A stretch of DNA of 64,000 nucleotides from Psychrobacter sp. WY6 (GTDB taxonomy: Bacteria; Pseudomonadota; Gammaproteobacteria; Pseudomonadales; Moraxellaceae), in NCBI RefSeq assembly GCF_018448495.1, contig NZ_CP049902.1, positions 434,001 through 498,000 on the forward strand, given 5' to 3'. Shown piece by piece: positions 10,537 to 19,580 of this stretch (position 1 is the first letter of the stretch; each line of letters opens with the position of its first letter). The notes below the pieces were generated by a model that searched no databases, was not told the origin of the DNA, and was given only the letters and a program-made list of their open reading frames with translations. Made by a program: the position numbers and the translations under genes.

Positions 10537-10555
10537 TATTGAGGACATGCCCTAA
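10537..10555. repeat. Solo terminal repeat directly after the thioesterase stop
   Basis: TATTGAGGACATGCCCTAA begins on the base after the TGA. Its reverse complement matches the left end of the 9658-9832 element (GGGCRTGTCCTCAAT) better than that element's own right end does. It is therefore an inverted partner of the 9658 terminus across the gene. Confidence 0.6.
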
Positions 10556-10649
10556 CACCAACCGCTTTTTTATTCAGACCATAAATAGAATCCGTTACGA
10601 TTCACTTATTCCCCTTTGATTTCTATATAAATAAGAAGACAGATATATT

Positions 10650-11501
10650 ATGACTTTACCTGCTTGGCTGGCTGCCATAAAATTTAATGATGGTTTGATT
10701 CCTGCAATTGCTCAAGATCATAAGTCTGGGCGTATTTTGATGATGGCTTGGATGAATGCCGAAGCACTACAGTTAACCGCGCAAACGCAGACAGCGGTTT
10801 ATTTTTCACGCTCACGTGCAAAATTGTGGCATAAGGGCGAGTCATCGGGTCATACTCAGACCGTACATGATATTCGCTTGGACTGTGATGCAGACGTGAT
10901 TGTCCTTAGTGTCACTCAGGCTGGCGGTATCGCTTGCCATACTGGTCGCGAGTCTTGCTTCTATCAGCGTTTAGATTTGTCGGGTCAAACGCCTGAATGG
11001 CAAACCGTCGATAAGGTATTAAAAGACCCTGCTGATATTTATCATTCAAGCGATGCAGGAAAAGCCACTCCTAAAACTAACGAGACGCAGGCTCACGATG
11101 TAATCCCTTCAGATGCCAATCACAGTCACCATGACAACGACACTACCAATCGCTCTATTTTGCAGCAGCTTGACGGTGTATTGGCAGAGCGTAAACAAGC
11201 AGATGCTGATAGCTCGTACGTGGCAAGCTTATACGCAAAGGGTTTAAATAAAATTCTAGAAAAAGTTGGCGAAGAGAGTACTGAAAGTATCATTGCCGCC
11301 AAAGATTTTGCCAATTGCGACGAAAATAGCAATAAAGCGCAATATGATGACGCTCGTCACGAGCTCATCTATGAGGTGGCCGATGTCTGGTTTCATACCT
11401 TGGTTGGACTGGCGTGGTTCGATATTGAGTCGGATGCAGTATTAAATGAGCTAGGTCGACGTTTTGGTCTATCAGGTATCGATGAAAAGGCGGCGCGATA
11501 G
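10650..11501 (+). CDS. hisI: Bifunctional phosphoribosyl-AMP cyclohydrolase / phosphoribosyl-ATP pyrophosphatase
   Basis: A HisIE fusion catalysing steps 2 and 3 of histidine biosynthesis. The N-terminal cyclohydrolase (about residues 1-115) has [20 protein letters not shown], the metal-binding DCDAD and the CHTGRESCF motif. The C-terminal pyrophosphohydrolase (about 165-275) has [21 protein letters not shown] and [11 protein letters not shown]. Between them is a linker of about 50 residues rich in Asp, Asn, His, Ser and Thr, longer than in enteric HisIE. It is 283 residues and intact. It lies 188 bases before tatA; hisIE next to tatABC is common in pseudomonads and relatives. Confidence 0.95.
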   Translation: MTLPAWLAAIKFNDGLIPAIAQDHKSGRILMMAWMNAEALQLTAQTQTAVYFSRSRAKLWHKGESSGHTQTVHDIRLDCDADVIVLSVTQAGGIACHTGRESCFYQRLDLSGQTPEWQTVDKVLKDPADIYHSSDAGKATPKTNETQAHDVIPSDANHSHHDNDTTNRSILQQLDGVLAERKQADADSSYVASLYAKGLNKILEKVGEESTESIIAAKDFANCDENSNKAQYDDARHELIYEVADVWFHTLVGLAWFDIESDAVLNELGRRFGLSGIDEKAAR

Positions 11502-11689
11502 TTTCTATAAGCTTGACCATTGCCCTGTTTGATTATTGTTGATTTCACCTTTTTGTCACAAGTGCAGGTTATAATATAGCTCTGTTTTACTTCGCATTGT
11601 ATGTCGAGGCTGTTTATTGAGTATAACGATATTCGATACACCCAAAGTAGGCATACAAAGACTGAAAATCAAGACACAAGGATACATTT

Positions 11690-11932
11690 ATGGGTAGTTT
11701 TTCTATTACGCATTGGCTGATTTTATTGGTGGTAGTGGTGGTCGTATTTGGCACCTCGAAGCTTAGAAATGCTGGCAAAGATTTGGGCGGCGCAGTCAAA
11801 GGCTTCAAAGAAGCGGTCAAAGACGAAAATACTGAGCATGCTAAAAAGCATGTGGTGCTCGATCATGATGGCAATGCACACACTGAAGAGCGCCCAACAA
11901 CCACCAAGGTTGATGACACGCATAATGTATAG
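11690..11932 (+). CDS. tatA: Sec-independent protein translocase subunit TatA
   Basis: An 80-residue TatA, the small subunit that multimerises into the pore of the twin-arginine pathway. It has the short N-terminal helix ([16 protein letters not shown]), the [14 protein letters not shown] hinge and amphipathic helix, and a polar tail. It is the first gene of tatABC and lies 41 bases before tatB. Confidence 0.96.
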   Translation: MGSFSITHWLILLVVVVVVFGTSKLRNAGKDLGGAVKGFKEAVKDENTEHAKKHVVLDHDGNAHTEERPTTTKVDDTHNV

Positions 11933-11973
11933 CCTCTAGACAGTGACCTTTTAGACAGTGACATCGGAACATT

Positions 11974-12668
11974 ATGTTTGATATCGGCTTTTCTGAACTA
12001 CTCCTCTTTGGTGTTATCGCCCTAATCGTCTTGGGCCCAGAAAAACTGCCACAGGCAGCGCGTACCGCTGGGCAGTGGTATGCCAAAATTCGCCGCACGG
12101 TATCCACCCTGCAATCTGAAATCGAAGCTGAGCTTGATTTGGCAGAGACCCGCCAGCTTATGCAAAAAGAGTTGGCCAAAATTCGCCAGACTGAAGCAGA
12201 TATGAGGCGTGAGATGGCGGAGATGCGCGGCAGTATGCAAGAGTTTGAATCCTCGCAAAACCAGCATTTAAAAGCATCGCGTGATTCAGGCGATGACAAT
12301 ACGCCTAGACAAAGTAGTCAAGCCAGTAGTGAGAATGATGATAATCGACCAGTGCAGCCAAAAGCGTTTGACTACGCCTATGACAGTAATAACAGGCTGA
12401 GAAACCGGAAAGCTCTGAGCAGTCATCGGCACAAGGCGATAACGACAGTCTAAAAACTGACTGTAGTGATAACGCCAATCCAGTGTCTCAAACCATTACA
12501 ACTAGACCGTGGGAAAATATGTGGTTTCGTCTTGGTGCTTATGATAAAGCGCGTCGTTTGCCGCAACCGCCCTACTTACCAAATTATAAAGCCGATATCT
12601 TACTAAACAGCCATATAGACAGTCCTTTACCTAAACAGGCTTCTGTTAATGAGCAGGAGAGTCATTAG
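11974..12668 (+). CDS. tatB: Sec-independent protein translocase subunit TatB, with long C-terminal tail (one frameshift)
   Basis: TatB works with TatC as the receptor for twin-arginine signals. The N-terminus MFDIGFSELLLFGVIALIVLGPEKLP is typical, followed by a long amphipathic and charged helix. The frame breaks near 12391-12395; one extra A joins it to QAEKPESSEQ and on to a Trp/Pro-rich tail (PWENMWFRLGAYDKARR, LPQPPYLPNYKADILL), about 231 residues in all, against about 170 in E. coli. The stop overlaps the tatC GTG by one base (TAGTG), which supports the repaired frame. Confidence 0.9.
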
Positions 12669-13549
12669 TGGGCTTATTTAAACGTAAAAAAAGCCGTCAA
12701 GAAAAAGTCGCGGATTCAGATATCGAGACCTCAACAGCTACCATTGATGGTAATGTCGATAGCAATACTGAAGACTCTGGCGATATCTTAAGCTCACTTG
12801 GCGATATGCCGATTACCGAGCATTTGATTGAGCTGCGTAGACATCTCATAAAGATATGCGTCGCGGTACTGGTAATATTTTTAGCATTGGTCGGATTTTC
12901 ACGCGAGCTTTATGATTTTTTGTCCAACCCATTGGTTGCCCAGTTGCCTGTCAACGCAACGATGATCGCGACGGATATCACTTCCAACTTTATGGCACCG
13001 ATACGCCTGACTGTTTTTGTCGCTGCATTCTTTGCAATGCCCTACATTTTATCAAATCTGGTCGTTTGTCGCACCCGGTTTATATAAAAAAGAGAAAAAA
13101 ATCGCCATTCCCGTTTTGATGTCCTCTATATTTTTATTTTATGCGGGGTGGCTTTCTCTTATTTTATTGTACTCAAAGGAGTTCTCAAATTCTTTATTAT
13201 GTTCGCGCCGCAGAACGTGTTGCCGATGACCGACATCGACAGTTATTTAAGTTTTGCACTCAAACTCTTTATGGTCTTTGGTTTAACCTTTGAGATTCCA
13301 GTCGTCACCTTGCTATTGATATTGACGGGCGTCGTCTCCATTCAGAGCCTAGAAGATAAACGCCGTTATATTATTGTCGGCTGTTTCGCCGTTGCTGCGG
13401 TTGTTACACCGCCTGATGGGGTGTCGATGTTGATGCTCGCCATTCCGATGTGGTTGTTGTTTGAGCTAGGATTATTTTTAGCAAAAGTATTAATTAAAGA
13501 AGAACACAGTCCTGCCTTAGCAAGCGATACAGGGTTAAGTAAAGAATAA
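12668..13549 (+). CDS. tatC: Sec-independent protein translocase subunit TatC (two frameshifts)
   Basis: TatC is the six-helix core of the twin-arginine translocase. The frame starts at a GTG and has an unusually long polar N-terminal extension of about 50 residues before MPITEHLIELRRHLI. It breaks near 13047-13052, where loss of two bases would account for PYILYQIWSFVAPGLY, and near 13145-13148, where one G is missing from a G run before VAFSYFIVLKGVLKFF. The last segment has YLSFALKLFMVFGLTFEIPV and TPPDGVSMLMLAIPMWLLFELG. The repaired length is about 294 residues. Confidence 0.93.
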
Positions 13550-13658
13550 CATCACTTGTCAGGTACTTATTCCAAAAACAGCCAACGCGTTAATCTGTTA
13601 CTATAACCTGCTTATTTCTACCTTTATTTTCTATGAGTTTTTGTATTATTGTCATATG

Positions 13659-13683
13659 CGCTTGCAAGCATTTTGCAAGTGCA
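13659..13683. repeat. Small inverted repeat before the tat terminator
   Basis: GCGCTTGCAA and TTGCAAGTGC form a 10-base stem with one G-T pair and a five-base loop. There is no T run after it, so I do not call it a terminator by itself. Confidence 0.4.
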
Positions 13684-13694
13684 CATGATGAGTC

Positions 13695-13723
13695 AGCCAT
13701 TGTCTATGCAGTGGCTTTTTTTA
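13695..13723 (+). terminator. Intrinsic terminator after tatC
   Basis: AGCCATTG and CAGTGGCT pair over eight bases (one G-U) with a six-base loop, then seven T. Confidence 0.8.
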
Positions 13724-13767
13724 CCCCCGTCATTTTTGATCCGTTTTACTCTTTTAGGTAATTTTTT

Positions 13768-15262
13768 ATGTCTGCATCTATGCCAGCTTATATGAGCGAT
13801 CCCACTGATGAGCAGCTGAGCGCGCTCAACATGGCGATGGATCACAAGTCATTTAAAGTGGTGGCTTATGCGGGTGCTGGTAAGACGACGACCTTAAAAC
13901 TGATTGGTGAGCGTTTGCGTGGACGTGGCTTATATTTAGCTTTTAACAAGACGATTGCCAATGATGCTCGCTCAAAGTTTCCACCGCATGTGGAATGTCG
14001 CACCTTTCATTCGCTTGCTTATCGGCATGTCGCCCGCGATATCACTGCTAAGCTGTCGTTGCCGCGTTTTTCACCCAAGCGTTTGGGTGATGATTGGGTT
14101 TGCAGCCCGTCCAAGTACGTCGGCAAATGGATGGTATAAACAAATATATTACTCTCACCCCAGCCCGACTATCGCGATTCGTCAGTGATGCTGTCAGCAA
14201 TTTTTGTAGTACCCATGCCAGTTATCCTGCCCCTAGACATATATTGTTTCCCAGCTGGCTCGATGATTCTGATGCCGAGCAGCTGCGTGAAATGCTCTAC
14301 CCTGCTGTTGAGCAGCGCTGGTTACAGTCAATTGATGCACGCCATCCTGCTGGTATCGGGCATGATATTTATCTTAAATTGTGGGCATTATCGAAGCCTA
14401 GTATTCCCGCTGATTTTATTTTGTTTGATGAAGCCCAAATGCCGATCCCTTGATGATGGGAATTTTGACCCAGCAGCCACGGCAAGTGATTTATGTGGGT
14501 GACGCTCATCAGCAGATTTATGAATGGCGCGGCGCAGTCAATGCGATGAAAAAACTACCCTTACCACAAACCTTATTGACCCAGTCATTTCGTTTTGGCG
14601 AACCAATTGCTGAGATTGCCAATACTTTGCTCAAAGCATTGCAAGAAGACGTCCCATTAAAAGGCAATCCTAATAAGCAATCTTCTACTGATAAGGGTAT
14701 GGTACATAGTAAAAAAGATGCCATCCTTTGCCGCACTAATGCCGCCGCAATGTCGCAATTATTAACTGGATTAAAATTGGGACACCGCGTGGCGCTACAA
14801 GCCGATACCGATCGTATGCTTAAATTTTGTCAGGCAGCCGAAAATTTAAAGAATGGTAAATCGGCGTACGGTGTACCTGAACTGGCATATTTTTATAATT
14901 GGGGCGATGTACAAGAGTATTCTGAAACCAATGAAGGCAGTGATCTAAAAACACTGGTGAAATTGGTCGATGATCATGGCACCAATGTCCTGAGCCAAGC
15001 GGTCAATAGTCTCACCAGTATCGAAAATGCTGACTATGTTATCTCCACTGCCCATAAGGCGAAAGGGCTCGAATGGGGAAAGGTACAGCTGGACGATGAT
15101 TTCTATTATGATGTGACGACCAATGCGGTAAAGATAAGCCCTGAAGAGTTGCGTTTACTCTACGTCGCTTGCACACGTGCCCAGAGCAATTTGGACATCC
15201 ATAATATTAAAGACTTGATATCAGGTTTGCAGACAGGTAAGAAGGTCATTTTTGGGTCTTGA
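13768..15262 (+). CDS. UvrD/Rep-like ATP-dependent helicase, compact (two frameshifts)
   Basis: A superfamily 1 helicase of about 498 residues after repair. Seen motifs are Walker A AYAGAGKTTTL (motif I), FNKTIANDA (Ia region), TFHSLAYRH, motif II FDEAQDADP (restored), QQIYEWRGA (motif III), LTQSFRFGEPIA (IV), STAHKAKGLEW (V) and LLYVACTRAQ (VI). The breaks are near 14133 (one G missing) and near 14438-14440 (one G missing, restoring DEAQDAD). It resembles the short UvrD-like helicases related to FBH1, without the extra subdomains of full UvrD. The cellular role is unknown. Confidence 0.85.
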
Positions 15263-15285
15263 ATTCGATCAATACTATCCGTTAT

Positions 15286-15327
15286 CGTTCAACTAGATGT
15301 TTATTCTAAAGATCATCTAGTTGGACG
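15286..15327 (+). terminator. Hairpin after the helicase gene
   Basis: CGTTCAACTAGATG and CATCTAGTTGGACG form a 14-base stem with one G-U pair and a 14-base loop, 23 bases after the stop and just before the convergent DUF2971 gene. No T run follows, so termination is only likely. Confidence 0.5.
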
Positions 15328-15341
15328 TTATCATATAACAA

Positions 15342-16265
15342 CTATTTCCCAACTTGGTTAAATGCCTGTACGTAATCGCCTAAAATACCCGCACGCTTTA
15401 GCATACTGAGAGCATTTACAGATGCATAACGCTCATGCTCCTCTGTAATTAAACACCATGAGCATACTTCATTATCATCGTCTATCATCGGTTCTTTGCA
15501 TGAGCTGCAACAGAACGGCGCTTTTACAATTTCATTTCCATCATAATATATGTTTCAGAACTATCGTTTGTCAAATAAGGCGTTGATGTTGTTTTCCCTA
15601 CATTTACTTGCATAAAAGGAATATTATACTTTTTTGATAATTCGATACCCTGCTGTAAAAAATTAGGCTTTATTCTCGGACCTGCAATTATTTTACTGAT
15701 ACAGTCTAATGGTATATACAAAATCATGTTTCCATATATATTTTCAATATCACTGTCAAACTATCAATCTTCTTTCTAGTTCATAATTCCAACATGAGCT
15801 CTTCGTGAAATAAGCAGCATAATACGCAGCTTGTCTTAGAAACATAAGATGCCTCGGCTTTCCTATCTGATAAGCCATTTGAAGACTACTTTCTATTTCT
15901 GACCTTGCTTCATCTTGATACGCGACATCATCTAAGCCTTTATGATCTATATGATTAGATAGCTTATCTTCATCAATCTCTATTACAAAACCTGTTCCAT
16001 TGTTAGCATAATGTGCCCACATTGGTGTCACAATAGGAGATTTTGAAAAGCAAGTTGTAGGATACTGACCTATCTCATTGACTACTTCTTTGTAAAAAGC
16101 AAGTACATCAGGGGTTTGATGAAAACTGATTGTTAAAAAAAGTTCATAAGGATCATTATAATCTCTGGGGTAAGAGCATTTTAAGCTACAGAAACCATTT
16201 TTTGCAAAAGCCATATTGAGAATTTCTGCTCCCATATATTTATAAAGTTTTTTCCCCATCCTCAT
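15342..16265 (-). CDS. DUF2971 family protein with a zinc-ribbon-like tail (two frameshifts)
   Basis: The N-terminal 170 residues look like DUF2971: LYKYMGAEILNMAFA, then YNDPYELFL, CFSKSPIVTPMWAHYANNGTGFVIEID, and YEERRLIV-type ending. One extra T near 15758-15760 breaks the frame; removing it joins DSDIENIYGN to IPLDCISKIIAGPRI. A second indel near 15545 then leads to a Cys-rich end with CCSSC and CSWC pairs before a TAG at 15342-15344. Repaired length is about 307 residues. DUF2971 has no settled function. The Cys pairs suggest a zinc ribbon, but whether the tail belongs to this gene depends on the second repair. Confidence 0.7.
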
Positions 16266-16507
16266 AAGATCCTTTAATAAGTGGTAGTGTCCCGAAAAAT
16301 ATTTTGGCGTTAAAATCTAAGAATAAATTATACTCATTTTATTACGGTTATAAGGCTTTAATCATGTTGGAAACTGTTCGGAGGTTTTCTCAGTATAATT
16401 TTTAATACAGCCTCTCATAGCTTATTGACAACAATACAATCCAACATAGATAAGTTATCATACTCTCCTATTATTTATCATGATTCTTTAGCAGTGAACC
16501 ACAAGCA

Positions 16508-17533
16508 ATGAATACTAATCAGCAACTTCAAATACGTCAAAATACCATCCGTCAGTTATTCGCCAATCCCGTCCGCCTGCTCGCTCCAATGGAAGGTTTG
16601 ACCGACCCATTAATGCGGCAAATCCTCACGCAAATTGCATCGGACTTGGGTCGCCCTTATGATTGGTCGGTTAGCGAATTTATCCGTGTGACTCAGCACG
16701 TATTGCCAGCGCATGTATTTTATAAGTACGTTCCAGAACTGCGTCATGATGCTAAAACTGCCTCTGGCACGCCTATTCATGTCCAGTTGCTCGGTAGTGA
16801 AGCGCAACTTATGGCAGAAAATGCTGCTTATGCTGCTGAGCTTGGTGCGCCGGTGATTGATATCAACTTTGGTTGCCCTGCCAAGACGGTCAATAGCCAC
16901 CGTGGTGGCTCGGTATTATTGGATGAACCCGAAACCCTGTATCAGATTATCAGCGCGGTGCGGCAAGCTGTTCCCGTTCATATTCCAGTCTCAGCTAAAA
17001 TTCGTTTAGGTTATACCGATACCAGCCGCATGGATGATATCAAAGCTGCGATTAGCGACAGTGGTGCTGATTGGCTAACCATTCACGCACGAACCAAAAC
17101 CCAAGGCTATAAACCACCAGCCTATTGGGACAAAATCCAGAGCTTTAACACGCTAGATATTCCAGTCATTGCCAACGGTGAAATATGGAATGCAGAGCAC
17201 GCGCAAAACTGTATGACGCAAGCTGGTACAAAACATTTGATGTTAGGTCGCGGCGCGGTTACCCGTCCAGATTTGGTTGCTCGTGTTGATTGCGGTTCAG
17301 ATGATGCCCTGCTAAGTGCGGCAACGTTGTCGTGGGAAGCGATGGTCACCCATCAGATAAGATTTTTGGAAGGTCAGGCTAAAACTGAAGTTATCTTGGT
17401 TGGTCGTTACAAGCAGTGGTTAGCAATGCTCATCAAAGGCTATAGCGAAGCAAAAGTTTTATGGGACAGTATTAAAAGAGAAAAAAATAAAGCAGCTATC
17501 ATTAGTGCACTGCAAGCCAGTGTGCGCCAATAA
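16508..17533 (+). CDS. dusC: tRNA-dihydrouridine(16) synthase DusC
   Basis: A flavin enzyme that reduces uridine to dihydrouridine in the D-loop of tRNA. It has the FMN-binding start LLAPMEGLTDPLMR, the SEFIRVT motif that marks the DusC subgroup, the catalytic Cys in INFGCPAKTVN, and the HARTKTQGYKPPAYW and GRGAVTRPDL phosphate-binding segments. It is 341 residues and intact. A terminator stem overlaps the end of the gene. Confidence 0.94.
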   Translation: MNTNQQLQIRQNTIRQLFANPVRLLAPMEGLTDPLMRQILTQIASDLGRPYDWSVSEFIRVTQHVLPAHVFYKYVPELRHDAKTASGTPIHVQLLGSEAQLMAENAAYAAELGAPVIDINFGCPAKTVNSHRGGSVLLDEPETLYQIISAVRQAVPVHIPVSAKIRLGYTDTSRMDDIKAAISDSGADWLTIHARTKTQGYKPPAYWDKIQSFNTLDIPVIANGEIWNAEHAQNCMTQAGTKHLMLGRGAVTRPDLVARVDCGSDDALLSAATLSWEAMVTHQIRFLEGQAKTEVILVGRYKQWLAMLIKGYSEAKVLWDSIKREKNKAAIISALQASVRQ

Positions 17534-17547
17534 TAGCTGCTTTTATC
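17487..17547 (+). terminator. Terminator-like stem overlapping the dusC stop
   Basis: AAAGCAGCTATCATTA inside the last codons pairs with TAATAATAGCTGCTTTTA around and after the stop. It is a long stem with a loop of about 28 bases and a short T run. Confidence 0.55.
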
Positions 17548-17591
17548 TTAAAGCCAATCTGTTTTAAAACTAAGCTGTCTAACGACTAATA

Positions 17592-18017
17592 TTAAATACT
17601 CACTCTAATCGCTAAATAGAATAGCATCAAACAACAGGCAATCGATAACACCCAAAGTATGGAGCGAAACGTCGCCAAATTAGTAATATAAGCCACGCAA
17701 AAACCGATACGAATCAGCACGTACAACCAAGCCAGTATATTGATAATCGATTGTGGTACAAAGAATAACATCGCCGTTAAAACAGCCGCCAAAAATATTG
17801 GCAAAGTTTCATAGCTGTTTTGCTGGGCAGCGTTAGCACGTGCGGCCGCGCCCGTCGTACCTTGTAAAAAATCACGTGGATGGGCATTGTCAGCCAAATT
17901 AAAGCCGCCAATAGCTTTCGCTGTCAATGCCATGGCAAGCGGTAGTAAACTTGCTATGACCATCGCCCAAATGGCGGACGCTGCGGTATCAGAGACTAAT
18001 TCCAGAAGTGCATTCAT
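17592..18017 (-). CDS. MAPEG family membrane protein
   Basis: A 141-residue protein with four predicted membrane helices. The MAPEG signature is visible as ARANAAQQNSYETLPIF (R-A, N and E spaced as in the family). Human MAPEG proteins are glutathione-dependent enzymes of eicosanoid metabolism; the bacterial members are mostly uncharacterised, some with glutathione transferase activity. It starts 12 bases after the OsmC-like gene, so the two form an operon. Confidence 0.88.
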   Translation of the reverse strand: MNALLELVSDTAASAIWAMVIASLLPLAMALTAKAIGGFNLADNAHPRDFLQGTTGAAARANAAQQNSYETLPIFLAAVLTAMLFFVPQSIINILAWLYVLIRIGFCVAYITNLATFRSILWVLSIACCLMLFYLAIRVSI

Positions 18018-18029
18018 TAGTACTTGCCC

Positions 18030-18443
18030 CTACCCTGCAATCACTTCGAAATCATGGGTGACGTTCACCCCACCTTGTACCAACATTCTACTGGCTGAGC
18101 AGTATTTTTCTGCGGACAGTTTTATGGCCTTCTCTACTTGGCTTTCTTTGACATCTTGACCTGTCACCACAAAATGCATGTGAATGTCAGTATAGACAGC
18201 TGGTACAGTTTCAGCACGCTGAGCGGTAAGCTCACAACGTACGTCTGTCACCTCTTGGCGCGATTTTTGTAAAATCGCTACCACATCATAGCTAGCACAA
18301 CCACCAAGCCCCAATAGAATCAGCTCCATCGGACTTGCGCCTTTTTCTTTATCGGCATCGATCTGTACATTATGCCCTGATGGTGACACGCCCATAAATG
18401 CTTTGTTTTCTTGCCACGTTACACTTGCTTTTGACTCTGACAT
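18030..18443 (-). CDS. OsmC/YhfA-like peroxiredoxin-fold protein
   Basis: About 137 residues of the OsmC/Ohr superfamily, thiol peroxidases acting on organic hydroperoxides. The two conserved cysteines are in LGGCASYD and EKYCSASRM, and the layout matches the YhfA subgroup. I use the ATG at 18443, nine bases after AAGGA; an ATG three codons earlier is also open. It is the first gene of an operon with the MAPEG protein. A Fur-box-like sequence lies about 110 bases upstream. Confidence 0.88.
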   Translation of the reverse strand: MSESKASVTWQENKAFMGVSPSGHNVQIDADKEKGASPMELILLGLGGCASYDVVAILQKSRQEVTDVRCELTAQRAETVPAVYTDIHMHFVVTGQDVKESQVEKAIKLSAEKYCSASRMLVQGGVNVTHDFEVIAG

Positions 18444-18452
18444 CTTGACCAT

Positions 18453-18962
18453 TCCTTATTTTAATTAGCTCGTTGCCCGATTTTTATTTTCTGGCAATAT
18501 GTTTTACTTGGCTAGTGTAGCATAAGCCAATGGCACATTTTATCGAGCCCTTATCATCCAAAATCATTATCATTATGAATGGCTCACCTATTTGTCTTTT
18601 GCAGCCTTATTTTTAATTAAACCTTTTTACTAAAATTTTCTTAGCAGTGAATTCACATTCATACACCGCCTACTGTTTATTATTCAAACCTACCCTCTTA
18701 TAGTTCGAACCTATCTTTGCAGTAAGATTCCCCAAAAAACATTACAAAAGTTTAATTATAACTGGTTGATTTTAAACAGTTAAGCTCGTGAAACATTTTA
18801 TAGCAAAATACTGTTACACATTTTGCTTGTTTCTTGGTTTAATAACGGTAATGAATCTTATTTTGACCTAATATCGACAACCATCACCTTATAATAATTA
18901 TGATTGCTGTCACGGTTCTAGCTCAAAATAAGCTATTTTAAATAAATTAAAAAGGTTTAATC
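18453..18962. other. Intergenic region between divergent genes
   Basis: About 510 AT-rich bases with promoters for the osmC-like operon and rppH. One Fur-box-like sequence is listed separately; nothing else was recognised. Confidence 0.55.
18559..18577. promoter_or_regulatory. Fur-box-like sequence
   Basis: Read on the minus strand, CATAATGATAATGATTTTG matches the 19-base Fur consensus (GATAATGATAATCATTATC) at 15 positions. It lies in the upstream region of the OsmC-like gene. AT-rich DNA gives such matches by chance, so this is tentative. Confidence 0.35.
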
Positions 18963-19484
18963 ATGATAGATGCAGACGGCTTTCGCGCCAATGTCGGCAT
19001 CATCTTGGCAAATACACAAGGGCAGGTTCTGTGGGCAAAACGTATTGGTCACAACGCTTGGCAGTTCCCACAAGGCGGTATCGACCGTGGGGAGACGCCG
19101 ATGGATGCGATGTATCGCGAGCTCTGGGAAGAGGTCGGCCTGCATCCGCGTCATGTAGACTTATTGGCAGTGACGCAAGATTGGTTGCGTTATCGTCTGC
19201 CAAAACGCTATGTGCGGCATGGACAGCACCCTTTATGTATTGGGCAAAAACAGAAATGGTTTTTGCTACGCTTAGATGAGACGAACACTCAACATATCCG
19301 CTTTGATGAGGGCAAACCAGAATTTGATCATTGGCAATGGGTCAGTTACTGGTATCCACTTGGACAAGTGATTCATTTTAAACGAGGCGTTTATCGCCGT
19401 GCCTTGCAAGAGCTAGTGCCTGAGCTACCTCTAAGGCAAGAGCTGATTATTCCTGAACAAGACAATCACTTGTTGATAGGATGA
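18963..19484 (+). CDS. rppH: RNA pyrophosphohydrolase
   Basis: RppH removes pyrophosphate from 5'-triphosphorylated RNA and so starts 5'-end-dependent decay. The protein opens with [15 protein letters not shown] as the family does, and carries the Nudix box [23 protein letters not shown] split over residues 38-60, plus [12 protein letters not shown] and [11 protein letters not shown]. It is 173 residues and intact. Confidence 0.96.
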   Translation: MIDADGFRANVGIILANTQGQVLWAKRIGHNAWQFPQGGIDRGETPMDAMYRELWEEVGLHPRHVDLLAVTQDWLRYRLPKRYVRHGQHPLCIGQKQKWFLLRLDETNTQHIRFDEGKPEFDHWQWVSYWYPLGQVIHFKRGVYRRALQELVPELPLRQELIIPEQDNHLLIG

Positions 19485-19511
19485 ACTGACATTTTGATTA
19501 AAAGTAACACG

Positions 19512-19553
19512 TAATAGAAGAGCCTGTATCCTTTAGATGCAGGCTCTTCTATT
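19512..19553. terminator. Bidirectional terminator between rppH and the alcohol dehydrogenase
   Basis: A stem of about 18 bases (AATAGAAGAGCCTGTATC with GATGCAGGCTCTTCTATT) with a very short loop lies between two convergent genes. Confidence 0.85.
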
Positions 19554-19580
19554 ATATAGCGATTATATCTTGCGGAATAA

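Noticed and set aside
13768..16265. Helicase plus DUF2971 as a new defence system
   Set aside because: The genes are convergent, not in one operon, and no nuclease, sensor or toxin neighbour supports it.
16280..16420. Possible insertion-sequence end (GTGTCCCGAAAAATATTTT) upstream of dusC
   Set aside because: No inverted partner, transposase fragment or second copy was found in the window.
18660..18760. tRNA-like GTTCGAACC string
   Set aside because: No acceptor stem, anticodon arm or cloverleaf can be formed around it.
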